Assembly: GCA_949752745.1 (NCBI GenBank)
Contig: OX457029.1
Span: 44,440,500 to 44,504,499 of the forward strand
Reading direction: 5' to 3'
DNA length: 64,000 bases
DNA from: Protula sp. h YS-2021
Taxonomy: Eukaryota > Annelida > Polychaeta > Sabellida > Serpulidae
Positions 47,301 through 59,148 of this stretch are shown one piece after another. Position 1 is the first letter of the stretch. Each line of letters starts with the position of its first letter. Made by a program: the position numbers and the translations under genes. The notes under the pieces are model-generated. The model saw only the letters and a program-made list of their open reading frames with translations. It was not told where the DNA came from and did not search any database.

Positions 47301-49904
47301 AAAGGAACTAATTGACTTTGATATTGCCACGAGTTGACTTGCACTTATGTACAATTTGACTTTGGCGAAGGCATGAGTTGATGTTCATAAAACATCTGTT
47401 GACCAAAAATATAGAAGTTACGAAGTGACCGAAGTGATACTGGCTGAGAAAGATGCGAGATGGTAAAGGTGCGATTTGACGAAATCCTACCACATAAACA
47501 TAACCCAGTTCCAAATTTCTGGATCAGAATAATAATGTTACAGAAAAGTGTAGACCACCGGAGGTTTCCTTGCGCATGCACACTTAAATGTGATACTATA
47601 TGTGTATTTTTCAAAGCCTAACTGAAATCAATAATTACAGTTTCCCATCTTTGCCATGTGATAAAGCGCTTGCGGTTCAAATGACTAACAGTTCCCACAA
47701 CAGTATATGTCTAGCACTTGATAGCAAAGTGGTCATGTGAATTTAATTTAATAATGGATGCATTCGGCAAAAATATTAAATATGCGGATTAACCGTATAT
47801 TTAGAAACACCTGCTAAGACACAAATACTTCAAACAGATGTATGTAGCTTCAGTACACCAAATCATTCATATACAGAAAGAAAAATGCCTTTTTAGTAAA
47901 CAAAGAAATATTCTCTTTAATAATTTTAGAAGGAGATTGATAATTACATCGCAATCAGAAAGGGTGATTGGTGCCACTGTTTTTTATTTGTCTTTTTTGT
48001 TTTATTTTTTTAGGGCTCCTAGCTCAGCCCTTGGAGTTGTTTTAGTGGGTTCTTACTGAACAAAAGTGATATCGAAATAGATCAAGCAAACCATTTTATA
48101 CACAAGAATATTGGGCAGGGTTACTAAGTTAATGCGTAGCCACCATATGTGAAGGAGTCTGCAAGTAGTAGGGCATCGCCTGCGGACAGTCACTTCTGGT
48201 ACAAGTGGCAGATATCGTCTTCAATAAAAACTGACAGCAAGAAAAGTTGCCCTTTTGTTTTTAATAGAAGATCCCGTTTTCAAATGATGTAGTTCTTCTC
48301 TTTGTTAGCTGGATCAGTCGCTTTAAAAAATCAGTTTTGTATTAGATTATAGAGTGAACGTAACAGCTAAAAATGTTATTTACTCTTGAAAACAAAGACG
48401 CGATTTTTCTCCTCATTTTAGCTTTCAGAAATCTGTATTGGAACTACCGGAATGCGATTTTTCAATTGCATGCTCCTATGAAAGAGGCATTCTGAGGACA
48501 TTAGTCAATGGGATACGAGTTATCGTAGAAAAATAGCTAAATATAGCGTGTGCAGCGTAAAGATTTAGGTACCCCACGGAGCTGATCGTTCCCCAGGAGG
48601 AACGGGGGGAGGGGGGGTGTTGGGGCACTTGGGCACCATATGTGTTACCACGCGTGTCCAAGAAAACACGGAGAAAGAGGGGTAATTTTAATATCAGATG
48701 AGGTCCTCGCGGTGTGCCAATTTCGTTTAAAAAGGGTTAATTTTCATTTAGTATTCGCCCCCAAAAAGGGGCGTTCTTTCAGAATTCAGAACTTCCGCGT
48801 TTGGTTAAAAGGGGGGTATTATTTCTAGCTTAGCACTCCGTGTTTTAGGGGTGGTTTAAAAAAGTCATGGACACGCATGGTAACCAGCTGCTGGTATCCG
48901 AGTGCCGCCCAGCCCCTGGCGATCTAAACGGGATGTTAAGGTTTAATGGATTTGTCTCAAATTCATTTAGAGGTATCAAAAATTAAAAAAAAAAGAAAGC
49001 TATGTCTAAACGAATTAAAGATATCTTGAACAATCAGCCAACGAGTAAGCGACAAATTGCATTGAATAAACCTATGTTGCACAGTCCACTGCAGAGCATC
49101 GCCAGTAAACTGCAGAATGGCAGGCTTTTGGCTTCACAATCCTCTCGAGCGAAAAATATTTATGTTTCTGCGTTTGCACTTATCTTTCAGATTCTTGAAA
49201 TGTTCGGAGGGCAAAAATATTTACCGATGCTATTTTAAGATCAATATTTTGGTATTTCTGAGCAACTGACCATTTTCTGGTGTGAGCTCAAGGAACATAC
49301 TCACACGTCAAATGTACACACACCCAACGCGTGTGATTCCATAAAAGGATTCAACTCATAAATATACGACAATAACCACAAAGCGATATAAAACACTTTT
49401 ATTTGCTCGCACTATCGACGAGTTAAATAAGCGACTAAGAACAACATGCTCCTTCATAGATAAACCTGAGTATTATAGAGAGTCCACACAATAGATAGAA
49501 GGTGAACTTTACTGATCCGGGTTCCAAATCAAAGCAATATATACGTAACATATTTACTTACTCTTAACCACTTTCATCAGGCAGCATAGAACAGTAATTG
49601 AATAACAAGGATTTACGGTCTTCTTATGAAATGTAATGAAGGACTAACATAAATTTCATTCGAAAAATACTGTACTTCGACATGGTTTAAAAAGTTGTTT
49701 TTGTAGCAAAGTGTACTTCAAAGCTCTTCCAAATTGTTTGTATACATAATAGAAAAGAAACGTAACTCAGAATGGTGCATTTGATTTGGATTATTTCGAA
49801 AGAGCTATAGGAAGGCCAGTCAAAGCTGCTTTTGGATATATGCAACAGGGATAGCTTATCAGGTAAGTGCGTCTGTAGCCTGGCTTACCTTGTAATTACT
49901 TATT
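44327..49904. other. gene-poor AT-rich region
   Basis: No convincing exon, RNA gene or intact transposon. A segment at 48703-48800 repeats the sequence at 9010-9110. Confidence 0.5.
48703..48800 (+). repeat. dispersed repeat shared with 9010-9110
   Basis: TCCTCGCGGTGTGCCAATTT and CGTTTAAAAAGG recur with few changes in the same orientation near 9012. Confidence 0.65.
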
Positions 49905-50391
49905 ACTCCCCAGCCACCGCGTAGCGCGAAGCGGGGGACTATAGGATTCGTGTCCGTCCGTTCGTCGACACATTTTTTGTTGGCGCTATATCTCCGTAAC
50001 TATTGAAGCGAATCAATTGTTCTCTTGCACATGCAAAGAATATATGGTGAACCTGCGCAAGGAGGGGTTATTTTGAGATTTTCGCAAAAATTGGGAAAAT
50101 GGAAAAACTGTGGATATACAGCACAATTGACCTAGTCAATGGGTGTTTGTCGGCGCCATATCTCCGTAACCATTCAGGCGATTCAATTGTTCTCTTGCAC
50201 ATAGAAAGATTATGTAGTGGATCTGTGCAAGGAGGGAATATTTTCGTAAAAAATGGAAAATGGAAAAAAAGTTAAAATTTCACCGTATTGATTTGTGCAT
50301 TGGCTGCTTGTCGGCGGCATGCAACTGTAACTGTTCAAGCTACTCAATTGTTGATTAAATCCTGTGATTGCACGCTTGCGGGGGACTTAGT
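49905..50391 (+). repeat. C-run/G-run hairpin element with three ~165-bp monomers
   Basis: The head ACTCCCCAGCCACCGCGTAG...GGGGGACTATAG and TCCGTCCGTTCGTC are near-copies of 18360. Units begin near 49980, 50151 and 50312. The right end TGCGGGGGACTTAGTC equals that of 3571-3996. Confidence 0.9.
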
Positions 50392-52070
50392 CAGTTTTAT
50401 TATTATTACAATTTAGTCGTCCAAAAATCAAGGGATAACAGTTTTGGTTTCTTTTTTATCCATTACTTTTTGCGTCTTTTTTTTCCCTATCGTGCCCTTG
50501 TATAGGAAATGATTGTCATTTCATGTCTTGTTTTAGGTTCAGATCCTCTGCTTTATCTTCTCTTCTCCGGCGCGAATGTTCTGAGAGAGATTTAGCATAT
50601 TCTAGTTGAGAAATTTCATTCACATCCGAGGTGTGAAGATTCAGAATAACGGTCCCATTTTATACAATGGAGCTGGAATACAGGGCTTCGTTGTGGGTCG
50701 TGATTTTGGTAGTTCTCCGACCGCAAAAACAGGTCAAACATCGCTGGTGTATCAGAACCTAAGTCGCCGGCAAAATGGGGCTGAAAAAGCGGAGGGCGTT
50801 ATAATAGGCAGTTGCGATCCCCCCCCCCTCCCATATCCTCCCATGTCCCGCCAGGATCGACTCCAGCACTTTTGTATGGTCTAACTGCAATACCATAAAC
50901 TGAATAATGTTTTGTAAATAATGGTGTCTTTTGGGGAAATGAACAAGCATTGTACCTTGTATTTGTGAAATTCATATTTCATAATAATTGCTTGAGCACG
51001 CAACCCAGATTAAACTTAAAATAAACAATAAATTTTGCAAAGCGTTTTGCACCTTTTAGTTAGACATTGTAATCTGCCAAAGCACATGATTAAACCTCCA
51101 ATGTGCCACGGTTAAAGATGAAAAACAGGGCATTTTACTGAGAAAACATACTGTTCTGAATATTTTAGCTGACATAAAGCAGGGTTCTATGGGGGGAATA
51201 TCGTGTTTTCTGAGGTGCGAATTCAAAACAATTATCACAACAGACTACTCATACATGTGTCATTCAATTGGCCACTAAATATTGTTCGCAAATAATCTCC
51301 CTGAACACTTCTAAGAACATGTCACTTTCATCGGAAAAGATCGTCAGGGCTGTTCCGGACATGCTATTGATCATTGAAAATCTGTGGAACAAGGAAAAGT
51401 CTGTTATAGTTCCTCCTGCAGCACCTTTTTTTCGAAGTTGCATTCTCAGTTCACTTGTAATGCAAAATCGAAGTGATGTGTTGTTGTTGTTGCTGTTTTT
51501 TTTTTTTTTACAATACAGGGCCTATTGTTTTTATTTAGCAATTATGGAAACAAATTGTAATAAAAGAACACGACAAAAGGTCAAAAATATTTAGTTTTCG
51601 ACAAAATCCAAGTTACTTCTCTTTTGAGATTCTTTTGGGTACTTTGTATAAATTTAATTGAAATGCTTTCCTTTATACGTGGACCTTAGCTTGATTAATA
51701 CATTTAGGATGAGAAATATTTGCTTTGGACTCACGCACAAGACAGTAGAAGTCTACCCTTTCAATCCTTTCGCGGAAAATGTCCCAATACATTGTGGGCA
51801 TCAGAGATTGGAAAAAAATCAATATCGTTCAATATGGACCTCACGACAGTGAGCGATTAAACTTTGATCATCGCAGTTCACCACCCTCTTCGACCTACCT
51901 TGAACAAAAAGCTGAAAGTTGTTTTCTCCCACACATGCACATAATTCCAATAATAACAAGGATGAATAAGAAAGAAAACACTATAAAATGTTTTTTTTAA
52001 ACAATTTAAAATGCGCTGGTTGTTGCGTGAGGAATATAACTGACCTTCTATAAAATTATCCCGTCAGTTC
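50392..52070. other. no recognised gene
   Basis: Only short non-coding-like frames and a C run at 50819. Nothing supportable. Confidence 0.45.
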
Positions 52071-52074
52071 AAAT

Positions 52075-52290
52075 GCTTGGTGTGAGGGTTAAGACGCTCG
52101 CTTACGAAGTGGAGGGGGTCGCAGTTCGAATCCATCTGGTCACATTTTATATGAGCCTAGGAATTAAATGCTCACCAAAGCCCGAAGCCATGGAACTATA
52201 CTTCCTTTGAAAATGATTTCATGTGACTGGGACGACAAAAGTCAATTAGACTAAGTGTCGCAGACACCAAATTCGACCAAATTTCTTTCT
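52075..52290 (+). mobile_element. tRNA-derived SINE
   Basis: A tRNA-like head with A-box-like GTGAGGGTTAAGACGC and a good B box (CAGTTCGAATCC at about 52123) is followed by an unrelated body. The cloverleaf arms pair poorly, so it is not a working tRNA. Confidence 0.7.
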
Positions 52291-52732
52291 GCGACATAAT
52301 GCCACTCTGCTAAATGTTGTGGACTGGTGTCAGCAGCCAGCATTTCTTACTGTCGAGCAGCATGATTGTGACGCAAGCGGTAGCTGGGCTGGAATAATTG
52401 AAAAATACTTGCTCCATGTATTGGCGTTAAGGCACTATGATTTTCTGTTTACAGTCAGAATTATCGACAATGGATATATTTTTTGGTTTATTAGACCGTT
52501 TTAAGTTTAAAATCCTGTTATAGCCTCTCAGTCGGTTGAGGTACATTTTCTAACCGATTTTCAATACAACCCCTCCTCTCTTCTGCTTGATTCAGAATGT
52601 GCTTATATCTTGACTGCACTTATTCAGTCGAAAATAAAACATTAAAGAACTTAAGAATTACCAAACCTCAGTCACTGATATCCGCCCAAACTGCTAAAAG
52701 GTATCCGGCCATATGTCTCCAACTAGTGTAAG

Positions 52733-53300
52733 GGGGGGGGGGGGGGGGGTCAGAATGTCTCCGCCGCAAATGGTTCTATGTGTCGTGTCAAGGACATCAA
52801 AATATCTCTTCTCAGAATGTTTCCGGAAATAAAAATGGATAAAATTTTGCAGTCGGTTGTAAACTGTAGCACATCAAGTAATGGTAAAAAATGGCTTTTG
52901 ATTGCAATTAAAATCTTTTATTCCTTTACTGCAGTTTATTCTCCGGTAATAGTGACCGCTATATAACATCACTTTTTATCCAATACACAAACGAATAAAC
53001 AAGATACAATTTTAATACAGTTTAAAAAGCACGTTAAATCTGTTTTACCAATACAAAGCACCATTACTTTACGAAAGGCAAACTGACACTAGAACCAAGA
53101 TCTAACCAACACTGTAACTGCCAGCATGAAAAACCAAATACGAAAAGTCTTTTGTCGGGATCCATTTTCATTTCTTGAAACAGTCTGGTCGGAGAAATTT
53201 TGGCCCCCTTACACATAGAGACATTTTGGGAGGAGGCATTCTGACCCCTTACATTCTTTGAGGACATTATGGTTGGAGACATTTTGGGCGGAGATATTTT
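52733..53300. mobile_element. inverted-repeat remnant with G run
   Basis: A G run at 52732-52749 and GTCAGAATGTCTCCGCC, then TTTCCGGAAATAAAAATGGA near 52820, are mirrored on the opposite strand at 53155-53290 (TCCATTTTCATTTCTTG and GGAGACATTTTGGGCGG). This looks like a foldback element with degenerate sub-repeats. Confidence 0.55.
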
Positions 53301-54971
53301 GACCCGGATTCTTAGTCATTTGTAAGAATTTATCGAAATGAGCAGTTTTGTAAGACAGATCTTTTTTCTTCTGTGCGGTCTTCAGCCAAACAGCCATATT
53401 ACGAGGCAAGAGGCAACTGACCTCCAAACGATCACTTTAATGCACTGAAGTATCAATTGCACTGGTTAGTTGAAAGTTTTTATTTTTATATAAATGTTAA
53501 CAATGTATAAAGTTTGATACCTGCCCAAGTGTATCATTTCGCTAAGAAAAGGCGAAGTACGACTCCAGGTTAAGGTACTCTTGGCATATGAGTGCGTAGA
53601 ATCTAGCACTTTTACTAGACAAAAAGTCTCTCGAGATCTTCTACCCATGTCCTTTCAGCCAACATTTGTTATTCGGCGTTCTCTCCGCCTTCACACTTGT
53701 CAACATTTTGACCGCCACCCCCCTCCCCCCTTACAGATTTTAGCCACATTCCGGGCGGGGGGGGGGCGTTTCCGGGATTCCATTTCTAAAATACCATTCC
53801 AGCCTTTTTTTGCATTGTGAGGATCGCCTCAATTTTTTTCCACAAAATAAATCAGTGATCGGACCACTTTTGTTCATTCTTACTAGTGGTCGTACTGTTA
53901 TATCTTCTTTTTCAAACGCATTGGGCACCTGCGCTATCATTTTAAGGTCAGCAGAGATTATACTCAGTACAGCACCGAACCATTTAATTGACGCTGTTAT
54001 TCATTCATTAGTATGCTGAATCTAAGTACATGGTCAAAAACATGGGAGTCATGCCCGCGTTGTTTAGGTCCTCGCTGACTCGCATATTAAATAAAGGGTT
54101 AAGTGTACTCAACGCCAAAATATTTCAAAATGAGAAGCCCTCTCACTCATGACAATGGCTTCATAGTCAAACAAACCTTTTTCATACGAGACTTTTAGGC
54201 CTCATTTGTTCAAACAAAATGATGTTTAACTTCATTTTACTTGACTGGCAATGACATGGTATCGTCTTGTAAATAAAGACCAACGTAACATATGATATTA
54301 TGTTCAGTTGGACCGTGTTGAGTGATTAAATGACTGGTAAAATACACCCACACATTACTTTGCAGCAAAAGACACTTTAATTTCACAACAAAAACAGAGA
54401 AAAAGAGAATAACTGCGGAAAAGTCGAAATTGCATATTTGTATGTGTCTCCTCGTGCACTGATTTATGGAGCCAAAGATCAGGCTGTAGGTTTATAATGG
54501 ATAAAACAAGGTTCACACTGTTAATTTAAGATTGATTCTGGGCACATAATCAATACGGAAATCTTAATTGTTTGACTCTACAATTCTTTTAAAAAATGAA
54601 ACACATTAAATGGAATTTTAATTTGTGTTGCTCGTCATTAAAGAATAATGAAATTACTAATCAGCTGAACTTCTGTTCATCAGAGTAATTAGCTTCGAGA
54701 GAGCAAATGTAACAACATCTCTGAAATATAAGAGTATTTCGTGTCAGACTGGGGGCAATACTTCGCTTCTACTAAGCCAAGTCATACACTTGGAAACGTT
54801 CTACATTGCTAAGGTTGGAAAAAAATACAAATTACTGCGTTTGATAATTCTAGTACGGTTGGGTGGTGGGGAGCTTTTATGCAAGGGGCGCTTTGTTGCT
54901 CCATTGCAAAAATAGTGGAGGAGGTTGTGACTTTGTTCCGGGGGCGCCTTGGACCAGTCACGTTCAAAATA
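53301..54971. other. no recognised gene
   Basis: C and G runs at 53715-53770; otherwise plain AT-rich sequence. Confidence 0.45.
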
Positions 54972-56992
54972 TACTCGTGCAAAGTAAAAACGCAACAGCA
55001 AATTGAAATCTTTATATTTTTTAAAATATTCAGCGTAACATTTTGAAAATTTTACACAACATACAAACTGATATTTGCTACAAATCTGCAAAAGTGCAGT
55101 CCAATATAAAGTTTACAACATCGTTACTTTGAACCAATTTGACAGTCACCTGTGACTTTTCAGTTTTCAGTATCTTGTATGACCTCCTCTGGCCTGGATC
55201 AAGGCATTGATATAATAAGCCGATTGATCCTCCATTGCGGGTATGCTGTGCCATTCCGCAATCAATGCTTGTCTCAGCTCCGCATTGGTTTGTCCCTGAG
55301 GCGTACGGGTCCGAACCCTTCGATCCAGAATATCCCATACGGTTCATGTCAGAAGAGTATGGGGGCCATTGTTGGGTCTTGATCTGATTAGCGCGCAATA
55401 GGCTGACACAAATTACAGCCACATGAGGGCGCGTATTGTCTTGCATGTTTTGGTCATTTGTACAGTACGGTATGATTTCGCTCTCTAACACAGTTTCTGC
55501 ATGCCGTATAGCTGTTAAATTGCCATCGATGATTAGCAGGGGTGACTTCCAGCCAAATCGAATAGCACCTCACACCATAGTGCTTCCGCCAGCGAACCTG
55601 TCGACCTCGCGAACAGACGCTTGTGCGAATCGCTGTCCTTGCCTTCTGTACACTTGATGGCGATCGTCATTTCGATACAGCAGAAAACCGCGACTCGTCA
55701 CTGCCCAGCAAACATTAGGACGTCAGAATGACGTCGGGTGGACGTCGTGACCCGACGTTTCCGACGCCGGACTGACGTGTCGGTTTTGGTTGTATATGAA
55801 ATGGAACCGACGTCGGGTTTTCAACGTCAGAATGACGTCGGGTTCCGACCTAAATCCGACGTCCGAATTAAGTCGGTTTTAGGTTGTATATGAAATTGGA
55901 ACCGACGTCGGATTCCGACCTGAAACTGACTAGAGTTATATAATTAATAGATAATTAATTATTCAACTGCTGTTGTGAAATACATACGAAAGCATGTTCC
56001 ATGTAAATTTTTACAATCTAGTAAGAAAAATACCGACGCGCCATCAAAATTCTAAAATTTTCATATAAAAATTACGCTTTTTCTTCCTCTTTTTCAAAAT
56101 GACTTCCATTTCCGGTGAGCGATAATAATGTTCATCGCTTTTTGGTCGTTTTTACAACGTCGGAATGACGTCAGAAAACCGACGTCGCCTCGACGTCGGA
56201 ATAAAGTCGGGTTTTAGGGTAATAGGTCAGAATATGGTTGTGAAGTCGTCGTGACCAAAATACAACCTTTTTTCAACCAAAAAAGTTGTTTGCTGGGTGA
56301 ACACCACGCGGCGCCACGAAGCTAGTGGCCACCGATTTCCTGAATGGTTGTTCCCCCAGTCTCCTCTGAGATTTTGTCGCCGTTGATTAAGCACTGGTCC
56401 GACATAGGCTGCGTGGGGGCCTTATTCCACGCTCGCTCGCGCAGTCAGTTTAGCAAAGTTTGTCGACTACTGCGGTTGGCACGTCTCTCTGGTGTAACCA
56501 GTGCCGTTGCCGCTGCAAACCGGAAACGACTGCGGAGATGCGTCGTTCGAATCGTTCGATCCTGCTCTGGTGATGTCACCCTTGGTTGGCCCGGTCGTGG
56601 GAGGTCTGTTACGGAGTCCGTGTCTTGGTGACGTTGCCAGAGACGACAAATTGTTGATGTCGCCACCCTGAATGTTCTGGCGACCGCCTGTAGTGACATG
56701 TCGGTGTGAAGCATCTCGTTCATACCACTTTGGTTTGCCTTCACTTTGGCTGTAAGTCCACATGCTTGAAAGGAATCAAAACCATGTGACCAGCGCGCCA
56801 TTTCGGAAAAGGTGCTAGACTGCAAGGTGTGAACTATAGTGGAATCTGTATTGGCTATTCCCGCAAAAACCAAGTGTGAGAAAGGGACATTAAATTTGTT
56901 ATTGATTGGCAACACATTGATTTTTGTTGAACTGAATACTTAAAAAAATAACATTTATACTGTAACAGTTGCGTTTTTAAATTGCGCGAGTA
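54972..56992 (-). mobile_element. Tc1-like DNA transposon with both inverted ends
   Basis: Ends TACTCGTGCAAAGTAAAAAC (left) and its inverted counterpart near 56966-56992 (GTTGCGTTTTTAAATTGCGC) are flanked by TA. The transposase lies on the minus strand. The N-terminal helix-turn-helix (SLQAVARTFRVATSTICRLW) and GQPR linker are at 56445-56915. The catalytic part is at 55078-55700, with QDNTRPHVA and QWPPYSSDMN. Frameshifts and a TGA in place of Trp show it is inactive. Without the 594-bp insert it would be about 1.43 kb. Confidence 0.88.
55704..56297. mobile_element. 594-bp element inserted in the Tc1 transposase
   Basis: CCCAGCAAAC at 55704 and GTTTGCTGGG at 56288-56297 form perfect inverted ends. 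The interior holds many GACGTCGG/CCGACGTC sub-repeats near both ends. Host sequence TG is duplicated at the junctions; removing the element plus one TG restores the transposase frame at its SDESRF motif. The family is not recognised. Confidence 0.88.
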
Positions 56993-57027
56993 TAACTGTG
57001 ATGTTCGGCTGACGACCGCACATTATA

Positions 57028-58082
57028 CAGTAAAACCCCGCTATTAAGACAGTAACTCTCTGTAAGATTCTGTCCCTAATAGCGGGTTGTCCCCAATACA
57101 GGGGTTCCTGAAATGTGGTGGTCACTGAACTTGATTTTTACGTACAATGCTCACATGTTTTCTTTTTTTTTATTTATTCACACAAAAGAATACATCACGT
57201 GGTATAAATTACAGCACATATTTACAACAAATTTGCAACATTTTATCCGGATATAAGTCCTCAATCTACTGACGATATACATTTCTCAAGTCTATTTATA
57301 ACATACCTGTATTTACAATAATGTTCTGAAACTAAAATCACATTGTCAGCATAGCACGTTTTACACCGTTTTTACGATTTTTCTAAGACAGAAAAAGCGG
57401 TTAATTGTTGAATGTTGAACCATGCGTAGTGCCATAGACAGTTGTTTCCACAAAAGCCTGTCAAGCGCTGTGTACAAAAAATCAGCTTGGTTTATTCTCA
57501 CCTTCTCATTTAACGAGAGTTGGTTTCATTTTCTTTAACACCGTCCACATTTTAAATTTTGATTCAAATTTTAATTTCTAATTCTTTTCTGCTTTAATTG
57601 GCATTTGACGTATTGTAAAAATGTCCACGTTTATATAGACAATACCAGTGATACGACTCCGGGTGTTGCAAGATAAAGGGACTTGAGGGGCATTTTCGTG
57701 TGTGCGATTTGATAGTTGTAATTAATGGCGCTGCACAAACATTGTTTTGACGAGGTGTACTCCGAAGACAAAGCATACAAAGGGTTAAAGACACATGCTT
57801 TGTGTTTCAAGAAGATTAGTGCCGTTTGCATTCTGCACAAAGTTGGACTTTTGCCTTATGCGCAAAGTTGGACCTTTTTGTTCTCCTTAATAGAGAGGTT
57901 ATTCTCAATACATTCTGGACTTTACCGGCTTAGAAAGGTGTCCTTAATTCTGAATTGCGGGATGTCCTTAATAAAGGGCTTCAGAATATGCGTGTCTCTG
58001 GGATTTTAAAACAGACTGACAAAAAGTGTCCTTACTTGCCGGGTGTCCTAATAGCGTAGTGTCCTTATCCAGGATTTTACTG
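57028..58082. mobile_element. 1055-bp pogo/Tigger-like non-autonomous element
   Basis: Flanked by TA (57026-57027 and 58083-58084). Left end CAGTAAAACCCCGCTATTAA; the right end inverted reads CAGTAAAATCCTGGATAAGG. The TA duplication and CAGT start fit the Tc1/mariner superfamily, pogo branch (inference). Internal GTGTCCTTAAT motifs repeat. No transposase is seen. Confidence 0.82.
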
Positions 58083-58647
58083 TATAGATCTCTCCTCTTC
58101 TTCCCACCCAAAAACCTGTTTTGCTCAGAAGCACTTCTCCTAAAAATACGAATTTTTTGAAATCACTTAAGTTGGGCGATTCGAAAAGTTTATTGACTTT
58201 TTATCTTAAACCAAAGGTTCTAAGGGTGAATGCATTAATAAATTTTGAAGTAAAAAAGAGGAGGTAGAGAGGGGAGGATAAAAATCGATGAATAAATATG
58301 AAAAAGTAGACTGTGAGAATTTTAGCCGGCTTCAATGAAGCAGTTGTATATATTTCAACAATTATATATTTAAAATGATAATAGGCATATAATTACCAAT
58401 ACACAGAACCTGTCCCTTTTATGCATTCCGACCTTGTTACCATATAACACATATCGACAAACACTGGCCGCTTGTGTTAGATTTTGGTGTCCACTGGCTA
58501 CTAGCAAAGGCTGCTCGTGCTTTGTTGTCGTTCATACATGGCAAAGATTATTTTCAATAAAACACAAGATCTCCGGGTCTTTAGCTTAAAAATTTTACAT
58601 GGCACTAGAATGGATAGTCCCTGACACACATGTAAAATTTCGACTTT

Positions 58648-59148
58648 CTAGTTATTTGCCTTTTTAACGAGGTCTGCAGAAGCGATTTGCAGAGAGGAAA
58701 AAATAGAGAAAAATCGTTTTCCAATACGAACTGAATTGAACAAGGAAAATGATACTTTCCAGGCGTAATGAAAATTTACACTGAAAACTTTACTGCAACG
58801 GTAATTTAACAATATCTTATGTGCGCTGCTCTGTCCCGGATTAACGGAATGGCCCTTTCTGCCTTTTCTCACTAACGCCGTTGCAATGGCAGACCGAAAG
58901 CGATCACGAAGGCGAATCGTTCGGATAGCTCGATCTCGCCCCTCGTTGCTGCTCTTGGCTGCACTGTTTGTGAATGCTTTCTTTCGGAACCTGTCTCTTG
59001 GTGACGTTGTTAAAAAAATGTCAACACAGCTATTCTGACAAAACTGTCTGGGCGAATTTGCTGGAGATGCGTTCGTCGCCAGACTGACTGTAAAGGGTAT
59101 CTGGCAACTTCTGGGGACATGTTGGACCCACAGTTGGCAAATGAGCAC
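58648..59148 (-). pseudogene. Tc1-like transposase fragment
   Basis: The minus strand encodes AIRTIRLRDRFRSAIATALV, a close match to TIRTTHLRSRFRFAAATALV of the neighbouring Tc1 element. Upstream DNA-binding-domain remnants are frameshifted. The catalytic part is missing. Confidence 0.75.

Noticed and set aside
50606..50884. 92-codon ORF
   Set aside because: No recognisable motif, ends in a C-run-driven Pro stretch, and no splice or codon-use support.
52079..52147. tRNA gene
   Set aside because: The B box is good but the arms do not pair and the sequence continues into a SINE body.
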